Assembly: GCA_035561515.1 (NCBI GenBank)
Contig: DATMXP010000007.1
Span: 186,001-250,000 of the forward strand
DNA: 64,000 nt
Direction: 5' to 3'
Source of the DNA: Terriglobales bacterium
GTDB lineage: Bacteria; Acidobacteriota; Terriglobia; Terriglobales; Acidobacteriaceae
Shown here: piece after piece, positions 26,580 to 34,050 of the stretch
Layout of the letters: each line of letters starts with the position of its first letter
How positions within the stretch are numbered: the stretch's first letter is position 1
Notes under the pieces: model-generated
What the model was told of the DNA's origin: nothing
The model's database searches: none
The model's input: only the letters and a program-made list of their open reading frames with translations
Translations under genes and position numbers: made by a program

Positions 26580-27836
26580 ATGAATCTCCTCGAGACAATA
26601 CGGCAAACCATCAGTGCAATGCGCGCGCACAAGCTGCGCAGCTTCCTCACAATGTTCGGGATTATCTGGGGCATTGCCTCCGTCATCATCCTTGTCGGGC
26701 TCGGAAAAGGTTTCAACACCGACCAGAAGAAACGAATGCATACCATTGGCATCGACCTGATGGTGGTGTGGGGTGGGCGGACCAGTGCGCAGGCGGGCGG
26801 CTATGCGGCGGGAAGGCCGATCCGGCTAAACATTAATGACGCGTACCGGTTGAAGGAAGAAGCGTACCTGTTCAAGACGGTGAGTCCGGAACTGATGCGT
26901 CCGGTGTCGCAGGTCAGCCAGTACAACGCGGCGTCGCGGCCGGTACGCGGCGTGTGGCCGGAGTATCAGCGGTTTCGGTCGCTCTCGGTTTCGCAGGGAC
27001 GGCTGATGTCCGAGCAGGATGAAAGACTCGCGAGGCGAGTGGTGGTACTCGGAGTGGAAGCGGCGCAGCAATTGTTTCCGGGCAAGCCGGCCATTGGAAG
27101 CACGATTCAGATGGCGGGGTATCCCTATGAAGTGATCGGCGTGCTCTCGAAGAAGAAGCAAAACGGCAGTTATGGCATGGGTCCGGATAACACGCAATTG
27201 TTCGTGCCTTATTCGGCAATGGCACGCGATTTCCCTCCGAAGGAGCGCCCGTGGCACGTCGCGGGATACATCAACACCCTGGTGCTCGAAGTGGCGGATC
27301 CGGAGCAGCACGATGCAGCGAAAGCGCAACTGTATCGAATCCTGGGCAGTGCGCATCACTTCGAGCCCGATGACGAAGACGCGATCTGGGTTTGGGACAC
27401 GTTGAAGGGCGCGAAACTGAACCAGCGAATCTTCAACGTGATGACGATGTTCTTCGGCGCGGTGGCACTCATGACGTTGTCCCTTGGCGGGATTGGAGTG
27501 ATGAACATCATGTTGGTGTCGGTGACGGAGCGCACGCGGGAGATCGGCGTGAGGAAGGCTCTCGGCGCGACGTACGGCGATATCAAGAGGCAGTTTTTCA
27601 CCGAATCGGCGGTGCTGACGCTCATCTCGGGCCTGGTCGGATTCACGGTCGGGGTGGGGATCTGTTTCGTGATGCAGAACGTAACCTTGCCTGATTTCAT
27701 TCCTGCACCGGAGATTTCGCCGGCGGCGATTGCTGCTTCGATTATCACGCTTGGGCTGATCACGATGACGGCCGGTATGTATCCGGCGTCGCGGGCGGCG
27801 AACAAGGAACCGGTGGAGTGCCTGCGGTACGAGTGA
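26580..27836 (+). CDS. MacB/FtsX-type ABC transporter permease (first of a pair)
   Basis: 418 residues with the MacB layout: one N-terminal membrane segment (LRSFLTMFGIIWGIASVIILV), a periplasmic MacB_PCD domain (about residues 45-270) and three C-terminal FtsX segments (GAVALMTLSLGGIGVMNIMLV onward). TERTREIGVRKALGA is the family's conserved cytoplasmic loop. The usual MacB ATPase domain or gene is missing nearby. It is paralogous to the next gene, which has the same length and starts 4 bp after its stop. Together they could form a heterodimer powered by an ATPase encoded elsewhere. The transported substrate is unknown. Confidence 0.9.
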   Translation: MNLLETIRQTISAMRAHKLRSFLTMFGIIWGIASVIILVGLGKGFNTDQKKRMHTIGIDLMVVWGGRTSAQAGGYAAGRPIRLNINDAYRLKEEAYLFKTVSPELMRPVSQVSQYNAASRPVRGVWPEYQRFRSLSVSQGRLMSEQDERLARRVVVLGVEAAQQLFPGKPAIGSTIQMAGYPYEVIGVLSKKKQNGSYGMGPDNTQLFVPYSAMARDFPPKERPWHVAGYINTLVLEVADPEQHDAAKAQLYRILGSAHHFEPDDEDAIWVWDTLKGAKLNQRIFNVMTMFFGAVALMTLSLGGIGVMNIMLVSVTERTREIGVRKALGATYGDIKRQFFTESAVLTLISGLVGFTVGVGICFVMQNVTLPDFIPAPEISPAAIAASIITLGLITMTAGMYPASRAANKEPVECLRYE

Positions 27837-27840
27837 AAGA

Positions 27841-29097
27841 ATGCCGACAAGAGAGATCATTACCGAAGGTTGGAACTCGCTGGTACGCAACCGGCTGCGG
27901 TCGTTCCTGACGATGCTGGGCATTGTGTGGGGATTGGTGACCGTGGTGCTGTTGCTGGGATACGGACAAGGCGTGGGCCAGAGCGTGCTGAGCGCGTTCA
28001 TGGGAATCGGCAACAACGTCGTGATCATGTGGGGCGGGCAGACGAGCATGCAGGCCGGCGGCGAGCGCGCCGGAAAGCGTGTCCGCTTCAAGTACGAGGA
28101 TGTGCAGTACATCCGGGAAGAAGTGCCGCTGGTGAGCGCCGTAAGCGCCGAGCACGACGACATACTCGGATTCAAATTCAATAACCGGATGGTGTCGGTA
28201 CAAACGAAGGCGATTCAGTATCCGTATGGGAAGATGCGGCGCCTCGACGTGGAAGAAGGCCGGTACTTCGAAGAATCTGACTTCGTCGAACGGCGGCGCG
28301 TGCTGGTAATGGGAAGGAAGGCGGCGAAGAAAATCTTCGGGACCAGGCCAGCCGCAGGCGAACAAGTTTCGGTGAATGGACAGAGCTTCACCGTCATCGG
28401 CGTCTTGCGAAACAAGATTCAGGACGCGTCGAACAATGGGCCGGACAACGAGAATGTTTTCCTGCCGTTCGAGACTTACCGGGAGATCACGCCGGTACGC
28501 GATCCCGGGATGATGGTGTTCCAGGCGTCCGATCCGGCGGAGCACGAAAAGGTCATCCGGTTGGTGCGGGCGTCGCTGGCGCGGCATCACAACTTCGATC
28601 CGCGTGACGAGAAGGCCGTCACGATGTGGAACACGATGGAGAACGTGGAAGAGTTGAACCAGTTTTCCTTCGCATTGCAGGTGCTGCTTGGGCTTATCGG
28701 GGCGATGACGCTGGGAGTCGGCGGCGTAGGCGTGATGAACATCATGCTGGTGTCGGTAACGGAGCGCACGCGTGAGATTGGATTGCGGAAGGCACTCGGG
28801 GCGAAGCCGAAGAACATCCTGATGCAGTTCCTGCTGGAAGCGACGGTGCTTACGTTTATCGGTGGCGCGATTGGAATGCTGCTGGCCGTTGTGCTGGCGA
28901 ATGTGATTCCGCCGATGCCGCTGTATTCGGAGGCATTCAAGACAGCCAATCACGAGGGCGACATCTTTCTGCGTACGTCGCTGCCGGTGATGGTAAGCTC
29001 GTTCGTTATCCTGGCGCTGGTGGCGATCAGTTCCGGCTTCTATCCGGCGATGAAGGCAGCGCGCATGGATCCCGTGGAGGCGCTGCGCTATGACTGA
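27841..29097 (+). CDS. MacB/FtsX-type ABC transporter permease (second of a pair)
   Basis: 418 residues, the same architecture as the preceding permease: N-terminal segment LRSFLTMLGIVWGLVTVVLLL, periplasmic MacB_PCD domain with VIMWGGQTSMQAGGERAGKR (the first permease has the parallel VVWGGRTSAQAGGYAAGR), and C-terminal FtsX segments with TERTREIGLRKALGA. The pair is a tandem duplication that has diverged. They are probably translated as one unit. No ATP-binding subunit or HlyD-type adaptor is next to them. Confidence 0.9.
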   Translation: MPTREIITEGWNSLVRNRLRSFLTMLGIVWGLVTVVLLLGYGQGVGQSVLSAFMGIGNNVVIMWGGQTSMQAGGERAGKRVRFKYEDVQYIREEVPLVSAVSAEHDDILGFKFNNRMVSVQTKAIQYPYGKMRRLDVEEGRYFEESDFVERRRVLVMGRKAAKKIFGTRPAAGEQVSVNGQSFTVIGVLRNKIQDASNNGPDNENVFLPFETYREITPVRDPGMMVFQASDPAEHEKVIRLVRASLARHHNFDPRDEKAVTMWNTMENVEELNQFSFALQVLLGLIGAMTLGVGGVGVMNIMLVSVTERTREIGLRKALGAKPKNILMQFLLEATVLTFIGGAIGMLLAVVLANVIPPMPLYSEAFKTANHEGDIFLRTSLPVMVSSFVILALVAISSGFYPAMKAARMDPVEALRYD

Positions 29098-29160
29098 GTC
29101 GCTCTCCTCGTAATTGAACGTGTATTCTGTTCGCCGAAGTAAGTCCTCTTAAAGGCGAAT

Positions 29161-29856
29161 ATGAATAAGCGACTTCTGCTCATAAGCAGTTCCCGCGTGC
29201 ATGGCGGCGGATACCTTGACCATGCTGAGAATGAAATCCGTGATTTGTTTGCCGGGGTTCAACGTGTGTTGTTTGTTCCGTACGCGTTGAAGGATCAGGA
29301 TGGATACGCGTCGGTGGTGCGTGCAAAGTTTGAGGCGACGGGATATGGGCTGGATTCGATTCATACGGCGGCCGATCCCAAGCAGGCGGTGAATTCGGCG
29401 CAGGGAATCTTCATCGGCGGCGGGAATACTTTTCGGCTGCTGAATACTCTTTACAAGCTGGACTTGATCTCGGCGATTCGCGCACGCGTAGAAGCGGGCA
29501 TGCCGTACATGGGATCGAGTGCGGGGTCGAATGTTGCCGGGTTGAGCATCAAGACGACGAACGACATGCCAATTGTGCAGCCACCGTCCTTCGAGGCGAT
29601 TGGACTGCTCAAAATCCAGATCAATCCGCACTATCTGGATGCCGATCCGAACTCCACGCACATGGGCGAGACGCGCGAGCAGCGTTTAAAGGAATACCTG
29701 GAAGAGAATGACGTGCCCGTGGTAGCGATCCGCGAGCCGGCCATGTTGCGAGTTGAAAATGATCGCGTGCAATTGAAGGGAGCGAAGGGCGCGAGAATCT
29801 TCCGGCGCGGCATGGAGCCGTATGAACTGGAACCGGGAAGCCTGGTGGAGTTCTAG
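29161..29856 (+). CDS. pepE: Peptidase E (alpha-aspartyl dipeptidase, family S51)
   Basis: 231 residues. The serine nucleophile lies in YMGSSAGSNVAG, with the GIFIGGGNTFRLL turn and the INPHYLD region typical of PepE. It cleaves N-terminal aspartyl dipeptides in the cytoplasm. Its stop overlaps that of the bacillithiol deacetylase-like gene on the other strand through the palindromic CTAG (29853-29856). Confidence 0.93.
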   Translation: MNKRLLLISSSRVHGGGYLDHAENEIRDLFAGVQRVLFVPYALKDQDGYASVVRAKFEATGYGLDSIHTAADPKQAVNSAQGIFIGGGNTFRLLNTLYKLDLISAIRARVEAGMPYMGSSAGSNVAGLSIKTTNDMPIVQPPSFEAIGLLKIQINPHYLDADPNSTHMGETREQRLKEYLEENDVPVVAIREPAMLRVENDRVQLKGAKGARIFRRGMEPYELEPGSLVEF

Positions 29857-30617
29857 ATCGACTGAACGGGGATGGCCGTTACGTCTTCGATAAGGCCCAC
29901 TTCCTTCTGAACGAACGGCTCGGCGTATTCCACACCTGCGAGCAATCCGTAAAAGCGGGCCATGGTTTCCATGCGCTGGCGGATTTCCTGTTCCGGTACG
30001 AAGAGGTTGGCGCCGGTCTGTTGCTGGCCGTATTGCGACTTGTAGGCCATCAAGGACTTTAAGCGGATCTCGAACTGCTCGGTGATGTCGACGACAAACG
30101 AGGGGCGCGTGTCCGCGTAAAGAGAGGCATACAAAATCTTGAACGGACGATAAGGTGTCTCGCTCGCGAGTTCTGCGCTTCCGATTGTGACGCTGAGTGA
30201 TTCGGGCGTGATTCCGGTGAGATCGAGTTTTTTTAATCCGGCGAGGAAGCAGGCCTCGTAGCCGAGAGGCGAAGCGTTCTTGTGGTCCGGGTGACGCGCT
30301 TCCCAATAGGGGAGGATCACCACCTTCGGCTGGAGCATGCGGATTACACGAGCCACTTTAAGCCGGTTCTCGTGCGTGTTCTCGACACGGGTGTCGGGGA
30401 TATCGAGGGCACCTCGCCAGGAGACCTGAAGAATGTGCGCGGCGTCAGCGGCTTCGCGAGCACGGTCTTCGGCAGTACCGCGGGTGCCCATTTCTCCGCG
30501 GGTGAGATCGAGGATGGCTGTGCGCTGTCCGCGTTGGGCGGCATTGAGCAACGTGCCGCCACAGGTCTGTTCAACGTCGTCGCGATGCGCGGCAATGGCG
30601 AGGATGTCGATTCCCAT
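29853..30617 (-). CDS. bshB1: PIG-L/LmbE deacetylase, BshB1-like (bacillithiol biosynthesis)
   Basis: 254 residues. Zinc-binding motif AAHRDDVE (HxxD/E type) near the N terminus, the GEMGTRGT segment and ARHPDHKNAS match BshB1, which deacetylates N-acetylglucosaminyl-malate on the way to bacillithiol. Other PIG-L family de-N-acetylases share the fold. The BshA and BshC genes are not in the window. The aspartate in the usual AxHPDD motif is replaced by Arg-Asp (HRDD), which is also seen in BshB-type proteins. Confidence 0.85.
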   Translation of the reverse strand: MGIDILAIAAHRDDVEQTCGGTLLNAAQRGQRTAILDLTRGEMGTRGTAEDRAREAADAAHILQVSWRGALDIPDTRVENTHENRLKVARVIRMLQPKVVILPYWEARHPDHKNASPLGYEACFLAGLKKLDLTGITPESLSVTIGSAELASETPYRPFKILYASLYADTRPSFVVDITEQFEIRLKSLMAYKSQYGQQQTGANLFVPEQEIRQRMETMARFYGLLAGVEYAEPFVQKEVGLIEDVTAIPVQSI

Positions 30618-30690
30618 TTCGGTTTATTGAACATCAACACCTCGAAAAAGCCAATTGCGTTGTCAAACTCTCGGTTACAATTCCGCCGAA

Positions 30691-31224
30691 ATGAACCGCG
30701 TGGTGCTTTTATTGATCTTCGTTTGCTCTGTACTCGTTACTGCAGCGGTTGCTCAGAAACAAGCCTCAGAGAAACAGCGGTCAACAGTGACCTCTTCTTT
30801 TGAACAGGCCTCTCAGAAGTTCCTTCAAGCAATTCGCGATCAGGACGTAGAAGCAATTAAGAGATTCCTGCCTTCGGATGGAGTTGCACTAGGACATGAA
30901 CAGCCGCCGACCGCGTTACAGACTCTGCTCAACGAGTTGGACCAAAGACGCGGATTTTACTGTCAGCTTTTCGACGGCGACTGTTTAGAGCGTGAGTTCG
31001 AACGCAAGTTCGGGTATTCGGGGGATCCTCACCTGGAATCGATTCTCGACCTACTGCGAAAGAATGCGGTTACGATCAAGAAAGAGGTATTTGAGGACAA
31101 GGAGTGGTGGGGAACTCTCGAGCTCGTGCGAAAAGAGCCGCGTCCGGCAACTCCTACCTACACCTTACACGACTTTCGGCTAGTGAGTGGCAAGTGGATG
31201 CTACAGGTGATCTGGAGCGAATAG
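30691..31224 (+). CDS. Secreted protein of unknown function
   Basis: 177 residues from the ATG at 30691, just before a signal peptide (VVLLLIFVCSVLVTAAVAQ). An in-frame start 36 bp upstream would spoil the signal peptide. The mature part has an N-terminal helix with FLQAIRDQDVEAIKRFLPSD, reminiscent of SnoaL/NTF2-like lipocalin-cup domains, and a C-terminal strand pair ending VSGKWMLQVIWSE, which fits that fold. Two cysteines (YCQLF, GDCLER) may form a disulfide. The function is unknown. Confidence 0.7.
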   Translation: MNRVVLLLIFVCSVLVTAAVAQKQASEKQRSTVTSSFEQASQKFLQAIRDQDVEAIKRFLPSDGVALGHEQPPTALQTLLNELDQRRGFYCQLFDGDCLEREFERKFGYSGDPHLESILDLLRKNAVTIKKEVFEDKEWWGTLELVRKEPRPATPTYTLHDFRLVSGKWMLQVIWSE

Positions 31225-31232
31225 CTCACCCA

Positions 31233-32114
31233 CTACTTCTTTCTCTGGACCAGGTAGTAAGCAATCTCCTTCAACGTCGCAGCACGCTCTCCGTAAGGGT
31301 TCAGCGCGTCACATCCGGCTTTCACTAGTTCGTCCGCCATCTGCTTGGCTTTGTCCAGGCCGTAAAGCGAAGGATACGTAGCCTTGTCGGCCTTCACGTC
31401 TTTTCCGGCTGTTTTGCCCAACTGTTCGGATGTTTGCGTGACGTCGAGGATGTCGTCGGCGATCTGGAAGGCCAATCCGGCTTTGCGCCCGAAGCAGCGA
31501 AGCCGTTCGATGTCATCGGTGGTGCCATTTGCGTAATAGCCGCCATTGACGAGGCAGGCGGTAATAAGCGCCCCGGTCTTCGAACGATGGATATATTCCA
31601 GGGTCTGCGCGTCCGGATGCTTGTGCTCGGCCTCGAGATCCATGACCTGTCCACCGATCATGCCTTCGATCGTGCCGGTGGCGTGTGCGGTCTCGGCGAT
31701 GATCTTCACGCGTGCCTCGGCAGAACACTTCAGGTTCGCCAGCACTTCATACGCATAGGTCTGTAACGCGTCGCCGGCGAGGATGGCTGTCGCCTCTCCG
31801 AAAGCCTTGTGGCAGGTGGGGCGTCCACGGCGGAGGTCGTCGTTATCGAGGGCGGGAAGGTCGTCGTGGATCAGGGAATACGTGTGGATCATTTCCAGCG
31901 CCGCGCCGAGGTCGGCAACGCCGGCTGGGAGCGAGCCAGTGATCATGCGGGCGGCTTCCATCACGAGGATTGGACGGAGACGCTTGCCTCCGGCAAACAC
32001 GGAATGGCGCATGGCCTGGTGAATGGAAGGCGGATGCTGTGCGGCAGGTGGTAAAAGGCGTTCAAGCGCCTCATCGGCCATTGCGCGGCCCTGTTCTAAC
32101 GTGACCTGAAGCAT
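31233..32114 (-). CDS. ispA: Polyprenyl (farnesyl/geranylgeranyl) diphosphate synthase
   Basis: About 293 residues from the ATG at 32114. The first aspartate-rich motif is DDLPALDNDD, the second is DDILDVT, and GGKRLRPILV lies upstream of the first. This is the IspA-type short-chain family with the two-residue insertion in the first motif, common in bacterial farnesyl diphosphate synthases. It condenses isopentenyl diphosphate with allylic diphosphates for quinone, hopanoid and undecaprenyl synthesis. The longer open frame to 32162 has no protein-like extension. No dxs gene is adjacent. Confidence 0.92.
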   Translation of the reverse strand: MLQVTLEQGRAMADEALERLLPPAAQHPPSIHQAMRHSVFAGGKRLRPILVMEAARMITGSLPAGVADLGAALEMIHTYSLIHDDLPALDNDDLRRGRPTCHKAFGEATAILAGDALQTYAYEVLANLKCSAEARVKIIAETAHATGTIEGMIGGQVMDLEAEHKHPDAQTLEYIHRSKTGALITACLVNGGYYANGTTDDIERLRCFGRKAGLAFQIADDILDVTQTSEQLGKTAGKDVKADKATYPSLYGLDKAKQMADELVKAGCDALNPYGERAATLKEIAYYLVQRKK

Positions 32115-32173
32115 AAGCCGTGAGTATAAATTACGGCACTCTGGATTCCATGTGATACGCATCCAAGTTCGGT

Positions 32174-33289
32174 ATGCGCAAAGTGAAGAATCCTCCGGTC
32201 GAGCCCGGTGCGGTACCCGCAGACGAGTTAAAGGCTAATTTTCCAGATATCAAGTTGCCGATCCAGCCGCCATATCCTCCGATGGAGGCAAAGTCAGTGG
32301 ACGAGATCCCGCTTGGGAACGCCTGGATTTACGAACCAAAATGGGACGGCTTCCGTTGCGTGGCATTCCGCAGTGGGGATGAGGTATTGCTGCAATCGAA
32401 GGCGGGTCAACCACTGGGACGCTACTTCCCGGAACTGCTGGAAGAATTGCGTAAGGTGCCGCAAGAGAAATTCGTTCTGGATGGCGAGATCGTGATATTC
32501 CGCGGCAAGCACCTGTCATTCGATGACCTGCTGATGCGCATTCATCCGGCAGAGAGCAGGATACGCAAGCTGTCGAAGGAGACGCCTGCGAGCTTGCTGA
32601 CTTTCGATTTACTGGTGGAGAACGGGAAGTCGCTGGTGGAAAATCCGCTTCGTGAACGACGGGAGAAACTGGAGGAGTTTTTCCGCCACGTACCGAAAGG
32701 AAGTTCGATCCGGCTGTCTCCCTCTAATTCCGATCATGCCAAGGCCGAGCACTGGATGCGCGAACTGGCTGGTAGCGGATTCGATGGCGTGATTGCAAAA
32801 CGCACCGACGCGGCCTATGCGTCGGGCGAGCGCACCGGCATGGTGAAGATCAAGAATATGCGGACGGCTGACGTGGTGGTTGGCGGGTTTCGATATGCGA
32901 CGAAGGGCAATGTCATTGGTTCGATGCTGCTTGGTTTATATGACGATCATGGGGAATTAAATCACGTCGGATTTACGTCGAGCTTCACGCCACAGATGAA
33001 AAAAGACCTGAAGAAAATCCTGGAACCGCTGCGTGGTGGTGAAGGCTTCACCGGCAACGCGCCGGGTGGGCCGAGCCGTTGGTCGACGGAACGGAGCGCG
33101 GAGTGGGAGCGGTTGGACCCGAAGCTCGTGTGCGAGGTGCAGTTTGACCACTTCTCGCAGGGACGCTTCCGGCATGGGACGAAGTTCCTGCGGTGGCGTC
33201 CGGAGAAGTCGCCGAAGCAGTGCACGTACGAGCAACTGGAAGTGAATAGCGCAAAAGGGCTGGAAGCACTAGGGCTGAAAGCGGCGTAG
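32174..33289 (+). CDS. ATP-dependent DNA ligase (LigC/LigD-ligase-like)
   Basis: 371 residues. The nucleotidyltransferase motif is EPKWDGF, with lysine about residue 56 as the AMP acceptor, followed by VLDGEIVIF, GFDGVIAKR and an OB-fold domain with a C-terminal basic strand ending KFLRWRPEKSP. Size and layout match stand-alone LigC or the ligase part of LigD. No polymerase, nuclease or Ku gene is adjacent, so a role in end joining is not established. It diverges from the prenyl synthase gene and ends one base short of the ORF6N gene's stop. Confidence 0.93.
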   Translation: MRKVKNPPVEPGAVPADELKANFPDIKLPIQPPYPPMEAKSVDEIPLGNAWIYEPKWDGFRCVAFRSGDEVLLQSKAGQPLGRYFPELLEELRKVPQEKFVLDGEIVIFRGKHLSFDDLLMRIHPAESRIRKLSKETPASLLTFDLLVENGKSLVENPLRERREKLEEFFRHVPKGSSIRLSPSNSDHAKAEHWMRELAGSGFDGVIAKRTDAAYASGERTGMVKIKNMRTADVVVGGFRYATKGNVIGSMLLGLYDDHGELNHVGFTSSFTPQMKKDLKKILEPLRGGEGFTGNAPGGPSRWSTERSAEWERLDPKLVCEVQFDHFSQGRFRHGTKFLRWRPEKSPKQCTYEQLEVNSAKGLEALGLKAA

Positions 33290-33290
33290 G

Positions 33291-33851
33291 CTACGCCTTG
33301 GCCTTCAGCGCTTTGAGCTTCAGCTGCTGTTTTGGCTCGAATCCTATGCGTCGGCGAGGCGGAACTGCGGCGGGGGTCATTAGCTGCTTGATTGCGCCGA
33401 AAAGCTGTCCAATGGCTTTGTCGTTATTGTCGATGCGCTTTTCCAGTTCTCCAAGTTTTGCGGCCAGTTCGCGGTGGTTAGCCAAAACTTCGCGCAACCG
33501 GACAAATGCACGAACTACGAATACGCTCATCTCGACGGCGCGAGGGGAGTTGAGAACCGTAGCAGCCATGATTGCGCCGTGTTCGGTAAAAGCAAATGGA
33601 GCATAGCGTCGACCACCATAACCGCAGCTTGAGATCACAAATTGTGATCTCAAGTTTGAGAACTCATCATGTGTCAACAAAATGAGAAAGTCCGCTGGGA
33701 ATCTTTCGCTGTTACGCTTTACAGCCTGATTCAGGACGCGTACTTCGACGCCATAAAGACCAGCCAAATCACTGTCCAAAATCACCTTCTGGCCGCGCAG
33801 CATGAAAATTGAGTTTTCTATCGGTCGACTCGTTTTCGGCAGCTTCGTCAA
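33291..33851 (-). CDS. ORF6N-domain DNA-binding protein (KilA-N/antirepressor-like)
   Basis: 186 residues from TTG 33851; GTG 33899 would give 202. The ORF6N domain spans residues 8-110: IENSIFMLRGQKVILDSDLA, LYGVEVRVLNQAVKRN, then NLRSQFVISS and GGRRYAPFAFTEHGAIMAA. A helical tail with LGELEKRIDNNDKAIG suggests a coiled coil. The domain occurs in phage antirepressors and in scattered chromosomal genes, presumably binding DNA. TTG is preferred because it gives the family's usual N terminus and places a palindrome directly upstream as a possible operator. No phage genes are nearby. The gene carries one palindrome inside its coding sequence. Confidence 0.85.
   Translation of the reverse strand: MTKLPKTSRPIENSIFMLRGQKVILDSDLAGLYGVEVRVLNQAVKRNSERFPADFLILLTHDEFSNLRSQFVISSCGYGGRRYAPFAFTEHGAIMAATVLNSPRAVEMSVFVVRAFVRLREVLANHRELAAKLGELEKRIDNNDKAIGQLFGAIKQLMTPAAVPPRRRIGFEPKQQLKLKALKAKA
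33628..33654. repeat. 27-bp palindrome inside the ORF6N coding sequence
   Basis: Perfect 13-bp arms CTTGAGATCACAA and TTGTGATCTCAAG flank one central base. It encodes the conserved NLRSQFVISS motif of the ORF6N domain. The outer bases CTTGAG/CTCAAG match the two palindromes upstream of the gene. Confidence 0.8.
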
Positions 33852-33861
33852 TCGTATCGCT

Positions 33862-33888
33862 CTTGAGGTTGCAATTTGTAACCTCAAG
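33862..33888. promoter_or_regulatory. 27-bp palindrome next to the ORF6N start
   Basis: Arms CTTGAGGTTGCAA and TTGTAACCTCAAG have one mismatch. It lies 10 bp upstream of the TTG start on the minus strand (or within the first codons if GTG 33899 is used). The position suits an autoregulatory operator. Confidence 0.6.
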
Positions 33889-33987
33889 TCTGCCAGCACT
33901 ACTGAGATCTAGTAAGTGACGAGTAATCGTGGAGTTCGGCCCGAAATATCCGAACAGGTCATGCTTTTGAGGTCTAGCAGCATAGAA

Positions 33988-34013
33988 AAGGCGCGAACCG
34001 AAGTCCGCGCCTT
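33988..34013 (-). terminator. Rho-independent terminator of the VPS10-like gene
   Basis: On the minus strand AAGGCGCG (34013-34006) pairs with CGCGCCTT (33995-33988) around a 10-base loop, followed by TTC. It lies about 40 bp after the stop of the large secreted protein gene. The T tract is short. Confidence 0.55.
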
Positions 34014-34017
34014 CGAT

Positions 34018-34044
34018 CTTGAGGTTGCATATTGCAACCTCAAG
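34018..34044. repeat. 27-bp palindrome between the ORF6N gene and the VPS10-like gene
   Basis: Perfect 12-bp arms CTTGAGGTTGCA and TGCAACCTCAAG surround a 3-base centre. It is nearly identical to the palindrome at 33862-33888 and sits between the terminator hairpin and the stop codon of the large secreted protein gene. Confidence 0.75.
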
Positions 34045-34050
34045 TTGGCT

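Noticed and set aside
26826..28181. Minus-strand open frame of 451 codons across the permease pair
   Set aside because: It spans two real genes antisense, is rich in Arg/His/Pro and lacks family motifs, so it is a shadow.
33291..34044. Prophage remnant around the ORF6N gene
   Set aside because: ORF6N domains occur in phages, but no integrase, structural or replication gene lies nearby and neighbours are normal chromosomal genes.
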